Assembly (NCBI GenBank): GCA_910588615.1
Contig: CAJUOI010000007.1
Coordinates: forward strand, 1 to 27,429
Direction: 5' to 3'
From: an uncultured Christensenellaceae bacterium
GTDB lineage: Bacteria; Bacillota; Clostridia; Christensenellales; Borkfalkiaceae
DNA: 27,429 bases
Within the stretch, counting starts at the first letter, position 1. Each line of letters opens with the position of its first letter. The notes under the pieces were generated by a model that worked only from the letters and a program-made list of their open reading frames with translations, made no database searches and was not told where the DNA came from. Shown piece by piece: positions 21,545 through 27,429 of the stretch. The position numbers and the translations under genes were made by a program.

Positions 21545-22506
21545 AGTACGTATTTTTCGATATCGAATGTGCGTGCGTGTATAAATGCGTTGCGAAAATT
21601 TGCGCGTTCGGCTACGTCGTAACCGATGAAAATTATAACGTACTCGCCAAAGAGGATATTCTCGTCAACCCCAAGGGCAAGTTTCATTTAACGGACAGAA
21701 AGGGGGGGCAGGGCATCGTGTTGCCCTACGAATATTCGGAGTTTACCTCCCGTCCGCTCTTTCCCAAGGAGTATCCGAAAATCAAGGCGTTGCTCGAAGA
21801 TAAGGATGCGATCGTGCTGGGACACGCGACCTTGAACGACGTAAACTACTTGAATCTCGAAACGCGGCGTTACAGGCTTCCGTCCTTCCGCTTCGAATAT
21901 CTCGACACGCAGTTCTTTTATATGAACGTCGTAGGAGATTATGCGCACCAAATCGGGTTGGGCGGTATGGCGGAAAAGCTGAACGTGGATTTCGTTCCTC
22001 ATCGTGCCGCGGACGACGCGTACGCCACCATGCGTGTGTGCGAAGCACTGTGCAAGCGCGAAAATACGGACGTGAAGGGGCTTGTCGAGCGGTATAAGAT
22101 CCGTGCGGGCAAGCTGAACAACTACAAGATTCGCGTGCCCGATTCCGCAGGCTTGCAAAATTATTACAGGGAGCGTGAACGGATACGGGCGAAACGCGCC
22201 AAGGCGCGGGAAGAATTTTACCGCTTCGTGAACAAGCATAATAACCGCAAGCGTAAAGCGCAGGGCGGTGCGTACGACGGCAAGGTGTTCTGCTTCGCCA
22301 AAGAAATCGAAAACGACGTTCCCTGTTCGGTGAAGCTGTTGGGCGCGATTTATGCTTCGGGCGGAAAGTATACCTCCCACCCGCAGGAATGCGACGTTTA
22401 CGTTGCGCATGAGACGGGCGGGGTACGCTACGATCACGCGGTGGACAGCGGTGCGGTGTTTATGCCGTTCACGGAAATCGTTGCTTCGCTCGACGGAATG
22501 CAATAA
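21541..22506 (+). CDS. DEDDh-type exonuclease with C-terminal BRCT-like domain
   Basis: A 321-residue protein. The exonuclease core (about 1-180) holds the metal-binding set D7, E9 (FFDIE), D100 (HATLNDV), H154 and D159 (HRAADD), as in DnaQ/RNase T proteins. A basic helical linker follows (about 205-240: RERERIRAKRAKAREEF). The last 80 residues resemble a BRCT fold (KVFCFAKEIEN, then LLGAIYASGGKYTSHPQ and ECDVYVAHE). Start ATG 21541 overlaps the serS stop. Roles could be proofreading, DNA repair or RNA trimming; the sequence cannot decide. It is flanked by translation genes, which mildly favours an RNA role (inference). Confidence 0.85.
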   Translation: MKYVFFDIECACVYKCVAKICAFGYVVTDENYNVLAKEDILVNPKGKFHLTDRKGGQGIVLPYEYSEFTSRPLFPKEYPKIKALLEDKDAIVLGHATLNDVNYLNLETRRYRLPSFRFEYLDTQFFYMNVVGDYAHQIGLGGMAEKLNVDFVPHRAADDAYATMRVCEALCKRENTDVKGLVERYKIRAGKLNNYKIRVPDSAGLQNYYRERERIRAKRAKAREEFYRFVNKHNNRKRKAQGGAYDGKVFCFAKEIENDVPCSVKLLGAIYASGGKYTSHPQECDVYVAHETGGVRYDHAVDSGAVFMPFTEIVASLDGMQ

Positions 22507-22536
22507 AAGGCGGCAGACGCCGCAAAAAAACGTGCG

Positions 22537-23838
22537 ATGATGAATTTACCCGAAGAATTTTTACGGAGAATGAAAGAAAGGCTGGGAAAGGAATTCCCCG
22601 CCTTTTTGCGATCTTACGAAAATCCCGTATATAAAGCCCTGCGCGTCAATACGTTGAAAGTGAGCATTGCGCGCTTTCTTCAAAATTCGCCGTTTCCTCT
22701 CGGCGAGCAACTGTTGTTCCCGAACGGAGAAGATATTACGGGGTTCTATATCGGCGAGGAAAAGGCAGGCGCTTATGCCGAACACTTTGCGGGCTTATAT
22801 TATTTGCAGGAGCCATCCGCCATGTGCGTTGGCGAGTTGACCGCACCGTGCAGGAAGGAACGCATACTTGATTTATGCGCCGCCCCCGGGGGGAAAACGG
22901 TTCAGATTGCCATGCAGACGGAAGGAGAGGGGATCTTGATTTCCAACGAAATCGACGCTTCGCGAGCAAAGATCCTATCTCAGAACGTCGAGCGCATGGG
23001 GATAAAGAACTGTGCGGTAACCAACGCGGCGCCCAAACAGCTTGCCGAAAAATTCCCGTCTTATTTCGATTTGGTGCTTGCGGACGCGCCCTGTTCGGGA
23101 GAGGGAATGTTTAAAAAAGAGCCCGAAGCCGTAACGCATTGGAGCGAAAATAACGTTGCGCTTTGCGCCGCGCGGCAAAAAGAGATTTTGGACTGCGCAG
23201 CCGAAACGGTAGCGGTCGGCGGACGTCTGTTATATTCCACCTGCACGTTTTCCGAGGAGGAGGACGAATGGCAGATTCGTTCGTTTTTAACGCGTCATCC
23301 CGAATTCGAACTTGAAAAGCAAGAAAAGATCTATCCGCACAGGTTTCAGGGCGAGGGGCATTACTGTGCGCTGCTGCAAAAAAACGAGGGTGAGAGGAGA
23401 AACGCGAAAAGCTATCCCGTGCGGCGCAATCTTGCGGCGAACAAAGCATTTTCCGCCTTTGCGAAGGAATTTTTTCAAGCGCCGCCGCAGGGCGAAATCA
23501 CGACGCTCGACGACGGGCGAATGTATCTCTTGCCCGCGGGTATGCCCGCGATCGGGGTGCGTGCGTTGCGGTTGGGGGTGGAGCTCGGCGAGTTTGACGG
23601 AAAAATTTTCAAACCCGCGCACGCTCTTGCCATGAGTTTAAAGCGTGATGATTGCGCGCGCTTCGTTCCGCTTTCGCGTGAGGAGGCGGACAGGTACCTG
23701 CGCGGGGAAACGCTTGCGTGCGGCTGCGGCAACGGGTGGTGTGTCGTCGGCTTGGGCGAGTACCCGCTCGGGCTGGGCAAGGCGGTAAACGGTACGCTGA
23801 AAAACCACCTGCCCAAAGGCTTACGGAAATTTTCATAA
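22537..23838 (+). CDS. rsmF: RsmF/NOL1-Nop2-Sun family rRNA (cytosine-C5) methyltransferase
   Basis: A 433-residue SAM-dependent m5C methyltransferase, probably acting on 16S rRNA. The SAM-binding motif is LDLCAAPGGKT (about 111-121). The two catalytic cysteines are C186 (DAPCSGEGMF) and C236 (STCTFSEEED), spaced 50 residues as usual. An N-terminal fold with RVNTLK (about 36-41) precedes, and a C-terminal PUA-like part runs from about 300 to 433 (GMPAIGVRALRLGVELGEF). Two ATGs in tandem (22537, 22540) leave the start open by one codon. The ribosome site is poor, so translation may depend on the upstream gene 30 nt away. The exact rRNA site cannot be read from sequence; YebU/RsmF (C1407) is the best-known relative. 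Confidence 0.92.
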   Translation: MMNLPEEFLRRMKERLGKEFPAFLRSYENPVYKALRVNTLKVSIARFLQNSPFPLGEQLLFPNGEDITGFYIGEEKAGAYAEHFAGLYYLQEPSAMCVGELTAPCRKERILDLCAAPGGKTVQIAMQTEGEGILISNEIDASRAKILSQNVERMGIKNCAVTNAAPKQLAEKFPSYFDLVLADAPCSGEGMFKKEPEAVTHWSENNVALCAARQKEILDCAAETVAVGGRLLYSTCTFSEEEDEWQIRSFLTRHPEFELEKQEKIYPHRFQGEGHYCALLQKNEGERRNAKSYPVRRNLAANKAFSAFAKEFFQAPPQGEITTLDDGRMYLLPAGMPAIGVRALRLGVELGEFDGKIFKPAHALAMSLKRDDCARFVPLSREEADRYLRGETLACGCGNGWCVVGLGEYPLGLGKAVNGTLKNHLPKGLRKFS

Positions 23839-23847
23839 AATATAAAA

Positions 23848-23870
23848 CGCCGTCCCGAGCAGGGACGGCG
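23848..23870 (-). terminator. terminator for thiT, shared convergent region
   Basis: CGCCGTCCC / GGGACGGCG with a GAGCA loop. On the minus strand it is followed by TTTTATATTTT, a good T tract; on the plus strand the tract is poor (TGTTG), so it mainly serves the minus-strand gene. Confidence 0.8.
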
Positions 23871-23886
23871 TGTTGAAAGCGAAGGA

Positions 23887-25170
23887 TTATTCCGATTTTT
23901 TATCGGTCGTATCCTCGTTTTCCGCATTCTCTTGCACGGGTTCTTTGGCGGGAACGCTTGCGGGCGTCTCTTCCGCTTTCACGGGGGCGGAAGCGTTGAA
24001 CTTTCGTGCCGCGCGGATAAACGCGCGCGAGCTGAACACGAGAATTGCCGCCGCAATCACGATGGCGATATCGGCAAAGACGAAGGCATTGTAGCCGAGA
24101 CTGTAAATCCACGGGTTCATGGGCAAGCCCGCGGGCGAATAGGCGTATTCCGAAAAAGCGAATACGCCCGAAAGAATGTGGCAGGCGTAGCGCAACACGC
24201 TGGCAAGGATCGCGCCGAGCCCGATTTGGATTTGCGGGAAGCGTTCGAGTTTTTTGGTCTTGGAGAAAATTCCGCTTACGCCGATGCAGGCGAACGCAAC
24301 GGGGTAGTCCAGAAGGAACTGCGCGGGGTGAACGATCCAAGGATCCTGCACCGCCTGCAAAATGCCGTAAATAAAGCCCGCGAAAATGCCTTTCTTTACG
24401 CCGAACATATACGAGTAAATCATAAGGGGCAGGAGAGAGGCAATCGTAACCGAGCCGCCCTGCGGCATTTCGAATATTTTCAGATAGGAGAGCGCGAAGC
24501 TCATGGCAATGCAGATCGCCGCATAGGAAATGGACTTGCTGTCGAAGCCCTTTTTGTCCTTTCTGCCGAAGAAAAAGGAGATAAAGAGCAGCACGCCGAT
24601 CAGGAGAACGGAAGTTACGTACAGCAGGGCGTTTTCCGAGGACGTGATGGAAACCCCGTTGATTTCCTCCGCGTCGCCCGAGGAAAAGTATATCCCGAGG
24701 CAGACGAGCATGGCGACTGCCGCCGCGCCGAAGACGGAAAGGGAAACGATCGAGCCGATTTTAAACGCCTTTTTTCCGAAGAGAGAGCAAACGTACGAGG
24801 CGGCAACGCCGAGCACGGCGACCGAGCCGAGGATAATTGCGGGATAGAGCACCATGTCGAACACGGCTCCGCTTTCCTTCATGTCCAGAAATTCGAGGGC
24901 GAGCATGGAAACGATGACCGTGCCCGCAAAGCCGACGGCAAGGGCGATCGCGGTTTTCAGGTAGCCGCCGAATTTGTCGCGGCGTTTCCAAGATACGAAC
25001 GCGCCCACGGCGATCAGAATGACGGCAAGCGCGATCGCAACGTAGAGAAACACGCTTGCAAGCGAGTTCTTGGCAAAGGAAGTCCACACGTCGGGATAGT
25101 CGTAGTGTTTGATTCCTTCGTCGTCCTTAAAGTACCCGTTGTAAGAAACGAGCAAGGAAGAGAGTAACAT
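23887..25170 (-). CDS. thiT: energy-coupled thiamine transporter S component ThiT, with extra N-terminal membrane region
   Basis: A 427-residue membrane protein. Residues about 210-385 match the ThiT (YuaJ) family, the thiamine-binding S component of ECF transporters: SYAAICIAMSFALSYLKIFE, EMPQGGSVTIASLLPLMIY and QDPWIVHPAQFLLDYPVAF are its landmarks. Known ThiT proteins are about 180-200 residues, so the first 200 residues are an addition: about five hydrophobic segments (34-60, 69-92, 103-130, 137-161, 178-200) with no family I know. The last 40 residues are a charged disordered tail. The gene is under a TPP riboswitch, which supports the thiamine role independently. ACGGAGG precedes ATG 25170. 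The ECF energising genes are not in the window. Confidence 0.92.
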   Translation of the reverse strand: MLLSSLLVSYNGYFKDDEGIKHYDYPDVWTSFAKNSLASVFLYVAIALAVILIAVGAFVSWKRRDKFGGYLKTAIALAVGFAGTVIVSMLALEFLDMKESGAVFDMVLYPAIILGSVAVLGVAASYVCSLFGKKAFKIGSIVSLSVFGAAAVAMLVCLGIYFSSGDAEEINGVSITSSENALLYVTSVLLIGVLLFISFFFGRKDKKGFDSKSISYAAICIAMSFALSYLKIFEMPQGGSVTIASLLPLMIYSYMFGVKKGIFAGFIYGILQAVQDPWIVHPAQFLLDYPVAFACIGVSGIFSKTKKLERFPQIQIGLGAILASVLRYACHILSGVFAFSEYAYSPAGLPMNPWIYSLGYNAFVFADIAIVIAAAILVFSSRAFIRAARKFNASAPVKAEETPASVPAKEPVQENAENEDTTDKKSE

Positions 25171-25215
25171 AAAAAACCTCCGTAAGATTTTTTTGAATAC
25201 CCGTCTCCAAAGCGT

Positions 25216-25240
25216 AAAAAAGCCCGCGAAAAACGCGGGC
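25216..25240 (-). terminator. expression-platform terminator of the TPP riboswitch
   Basis: On the minus strand GCCCGCG-TTTTT-CGCGGGC (25222-25240), then TTTTTT (25216-25221). It lies between the aptamer and the thiT start. Confidence 0.92.
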
Positions 25241-25254
25241 GTTCCTTACAAGAA

Positions 25255-25334
25255 AATCCTGTACTTTCGTTCAAGTATTACCTTGTCCGATTCAAATGGT
25301 ATCATCTCAGCCTGTTACGGCACCCACGACGGAT
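25255..25334 (-). promoter_or_regulatory. TPP riboswitch (THI box) controlling thiT
   Basis: On the minus strand the conserved blocks appear in order: GGGTGCC (25319-25325), CTGAGAT (25304-25310), a pyrophosphate-arm stem region TCGGACAAGG, and GGTAATAC (25275-25282) then TTGAACG. These are the TPP aptamer signatures. With the terminator just downstream, bound TPP should stop transcription, so thiT is made when thiamine is scarce. Confidence 0.95.
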
Positions 25335-25351
25335 AATTCAATTGTGATAAA

Positions 25352-25380
25352 ATTATATTCTTTTTTGCGTGCAATGTCAA
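25352..25380 (-). promoter_or_regulatory. consensus sigma-A promoter of thiT
   Basis: On the minus strand TTGACA (25375-25380), a 17-nt spacer and TATAAT (25352-25357). Its -35 box touches the -35 box of the divergent promoter. Confidence 0.9.
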
Positions 25381-25409
25381 TTGTTTTTTTATAAGTTTTA
25401 TATTATAAT
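25381..25409 (+). promoter_or_regulatory. sigma-A promoter of the DUF3592 gene
   Basis: TTGTTT (25381-25386), a 17-nt spacer and TATAAT (25404-25409). It is back-to-back with the thiT promoter. Confidence 0.8.
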
Positions 25410-25433
25410 ACAAGCGAGGGATACGTATAAACA

Positions 25434-26192
25434 ATGAGCAAAAAGAAAAAACATATTCAAACGGAAAAGGAGCGGTTGTATCAGAAAAAAGCGGCAAGGG
25501 CGAGGGAAGAAGCAAAATATCGTGCCCGCTGCGAGGAGCGGAGATCCGCGACGGTGATTTTCTGTATTACCCTTGCGCTGTTTCTTGCATTCGTCGGTTT
25601 TTTCAGCTGGCATACGGTGAGAATGCGCGATTACGAGTCGAACTTCGTGCGCGTTACGGGCACGATAACGGGTTATACGGCGCACCACTCCTCCGGGCGA
25701 GGAATGTATTATTACCTCAAAATTTCGTACTCGTGCGAAGGGAAGAGTTACGAGTTTTCCGACAGAGAGGGATACCGTTACGTTCCGTCGGGTACAATAG
25801 GAAAAAACACGGAAATTTACGTCAACCCGCAAGCGCCCGAGCGTGCGGAAAAGGTGTCGTCCGCGGACTTTGTTTCCATTATCTGCGCTTGCTTTTACGC
25901 CTTCTTTGCGGTAACCTACGCCGTCGGCGCGAATCTTTTTTTAAGCGCGAAGGGGAGTACGTTTTCAAAACGGTTTTTCATCGTATGGGGCGCGGAAATT
26001 TTGCTCGGACTCGCGGTTTTGCTGCTGTTTTGGACGGGGCTTCCGCATAGCGGATTCGGCGCGGTGTTCACGCGGATCCGCGGCGCGGCGGGCGTCTTGG
26101 CCGTTACGGGGGTTGCATCAGTTGCGTGCTTGCTCGACGGAGTCGTTACGGGCGTTCTTCGATCCAAACAAAAGATCAGATTCCGCCGATAA
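25434..26192 (+). CDS. DUF3592-type membrane protein
   Basis: A 252-residue protein. It begins with a strongly basic cytosolic helix (residues 1-37, KKKKHIQTEKERLYQKKAAR), then a membrane segment (about 40-60), an extracytosolic beta domain (about 70-145: FVRVTGTITGYTAHHSSGRG ... YYYLKISYSCEGKSYEF, NPQAPERA) of the DUF3592 type, and three more hydrophobic segments (about 147-170, 180-205, 215-240). DUF3592 proteins have no settled function that I know. A weak GAGGG lies 14 nt from the ATG. An MFS gene follows after 21 nt, so the pair is probably one unit. Confidence 0.8.
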   Translation: MSKKKKHIQTEKERLYQKKAARAREEAKYRARCEERRSATVIFCITLALFLAFVGFFSWHTVRMRDYESNFVRVTGTITGYTAHHSSGRGMYYYLKISYSCEGKSYEFSDREGYRYVPSGTIGKNTEIYVNPQAPERAEKVSSADFVSIICACFYAFFAVTYAVGANLFLSAKGSTFSKRFFIVWGAEILLGLAVLLLFWTGLPHSGFGAVFTRIRGAAGVLAVTGVASVACLLDGVVTGVLRSKQKIRFRR

Positions 26193-26213
26193 AATATCGG
26201 AAAAGAAATTCGA

Positions 26214-27392
26214 ATGTTAAAGAGCTATAATCATACCCGCGCGGCGTGCTATTTCGGGTACGTAACGCAGGGGATCGTAAACAACTTTTCGCCGCTGCTG
26301 TTTCTGATATTTCAGCGGCAATTCGAAATTTCGCTGACGCAGGTAACCCTGCTCGTTACCGTAAACTTTGCCGTGCAGCTTCTCGTGGACTGCGCGTTCT
26401 CCAAGCTTGCCGATAAGATCGGTTACCGCGTCTGCCTCGTCGGGGCGCATTTCGTGGCCGCGCTGGGTCTGGCGGGGCTGTCCTTTTTGCCTCGGGCGCT
26501 ACCGAGCGCGCTTGCGGGGTTGTTGATTTGTACGGTACTGTGCGCTTTGGGGAGCGGACTGATCGAAGTGCTTGTAAGTCCCACGGTGGAAGCTTGCCCT
26601 TCGGAAAACAAAACGGGGCAGATGAGCCTGCTGCACTCGTTTTACTGCTGGGGATCGGCGGCGGTCGTGCTCGTTTCCACGGGGTTTTTGCTGCTGTTCG
26701 GAAACGTGAATTGGTGGATCCTCGCGCTCGTCTGGGCGTGCCTGCCCCTTGCCAACGCAGTGTATTTTCTCTTCGTGCCCATTGCAAAGCTCGACGACGA
26801 AGGGGAGACGCTTCCCGTAAGAAAGCTGTTGAAAAAGCCGCGGTTTTGGCTGTTTTTCGTTTTAATGACGCTCGCGGGGGCGGCGGAGCTTTACATCAGT
26901 CAGTGGGCGTCCGCCTTTGCGGAGAGCGGGCTGGGGCTGGGCAAGGCGCTCGGCGATATGGCGGGTCCCTGTCTGTTCGCCGTGTTTATGGGGCTTTCGC
27001 GCGTGCTGTATTCGCGTTACGGAAAGCGGCTGCGGCTGTTTTTGATTTTGTCGGGGATACTGTGTATCGGTTGTTACCTCGTTGCGGCGTTCGTGCCCGT
27101 GCCCGGGGTCGCTCTCGTCGGGTGTGCGCTTGCGGGGTTTGCCGTAGGCATCATGTGGCCGGGGATATTCAGTCTTGCGTCCAAGGATCTGGCGGGCGGA
27201 ACGCCCATGTTCGCACTGCTTGCTTTGGGCGGCGATTTGGGCTGTACCGCGGGACCCACGCTCGTGGGACTGCTCGCGGGACGGTTCAATGATAATATCG
27301 GCACGGGGATCGCCTTTGCGCTCGTCTTTCCCGCACTGTTCGTAATTTTACTGTTATGCTTCGGCGGTTCTCCGAAAAGGAAGGAGAAGTAA
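26214..27392 (+). CDS. major facilitator superfamily transporter
   Basis: A 392-residue membrane protein with about twelve hydrophobic segments and a charged loop in the middle (about 197-215: KLDDEGETLPVRKLLKKPR). The MFS loop motif between helices 2 and 3 is present in modified form (FSKLADKIGYR, about 63-73), and a second copy-like stretch is at YSRYGKRLR. The C-terminal half is Gly-rich (GIMWPGIFSLASKDLAGG), as in sugar-type MFS (FucP-like) carriers. GGAAAAG lies 8 nt before the ATG. The stop is complete; the remaining 37 nt end in CCTTCCCTTGAGGGG and may begin a terminator. The substrate is unknown. Confidence 0.9.
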   Translation: MLKSYNHTRAACYFGYVTQGIVNNFSPLLFLIFQRQFEISLTQVTLLVTVNFAVQLLVDCAFSKLADKIGYRVCLVGAHFVAALGLAGLSFLPRALPSALAGLLICTVLCALGSGLIEVLVSPTVEACPSENKTGQMSLLHSFYCWGSAAVVLVSTGFLLLFGNVNWWILALVWACLPLANAVYFLFVPIAKLDDEGETLPVRKLLKKPRFWLFFVLMTLAGAAELYISQWASAFAESGLGLGKALGDMAGPCLFAVFMGLSRVLYSRYGKRLRLFLILSGILCIGCYLVAAFVPVPGVALVGCALAGFAVGIMWPGIFSLASKDLAGGTPMFALLALGGDLGCTAGPTLVGLLAGRFNDNIGTGIAFALVFPALFVILLLCFGGSPKRKEK

Positions 27393-27429
27393 AAACCGTC
27401 CCCGTCTCTCTTGCCCTTCCCTTGAGGGG

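Noticed and set aside
23932..25167. 411-codon plus-strand frame opposite thiT
   Set aside because: It is the mirror of the membrane-protein codons; the ThiT motifs and the TPP riboswitch fix the minus strand as coding.

Overview
The window looks like a chromosome segment of an anaerobic, low-to-mid-GC Bacillota (Clostridia). The reasons are consensus sigma-A promoters, often with an extended -10 (TGnTATAAT), strong AGGAGG-type ribosome binding sites, TGA used as a stop, a TPP riboswitch driving an ECF-type thiT, a clostridial-style FtnA ferritin, and a DUF5685/J-like/membrane trio. The family cannot be fixed from sequence alone; gene style resembles uncultured gut Christensenellales-type genomes (inference).

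Layout. 1-100 is the 3' edge of an rRNA operon (5S tail plus terminator). 281-3503 holds mostly single genes: a membrane-tethered XRE regulator with a zinc ribbon, a nucleotidyltransferase, a small unknown protein, a sugar O-acetyltransferase and a ferritin. 3635-6108 is a TetR - ABC ATPase - FtsX-type permease operon behind two adjacent 14-bp operator palindromes. 6249-7530 is a MarR-DegV pair. 7561-7595 is a compact cluster of three DnaA-box sequences in front of a 67-residue orphan protein. 8145-11221 is a trpS-led operon with a DUF5685 protein, a J-like protein that lacks HPD and ends in nine cysteines, and a membrane protein. 11296-12549 is a putative yybP-ykoY (Mn2+) riboswitch with an overlapping terminator, followed by an SPFH/band-7 protein. 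12658-13572 is nadA, convergent with a minus-strand pair (membrane-bound XRE regulator, then a lipoprotein with two tandem 71-residue domains). A divergent small XRE gene follows. 16970-19948 (minus) is a P-type cation ATPase with a long disordered N-terminal extension. 20255-23838 is a translation/RNA cluster: serS, a DEDDh exonuclease with a BRCT-like tail, and an RsmF-type rRNA methyltransferase. 23887-25170 (minus) is a ThiT thiamine transporter with an extra N-terminal membrane region, under a TPP riboswitch. 25434-27392 is a DUF3592-type membrane protein and an MFS transporter; the window ends just after it.

The most noteworthy items are the Mn2+-type riboswitch on an SPFH gene, the Cys-rich DUF5685/J-like/membrane operon with isoprenoid-synthase-like Asp motifs, the DnaA-box cluster away from any visible dnaA, the TetR double operator, back-to-back promoters whose -35 boxes abut, and several genes whose -10 box lies so close to the start codon that leaderless transcripts are expected. 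No CRISPR array, IS element, prophage or tRNA was seen. All calls come from reading the sequence; no database search was run.
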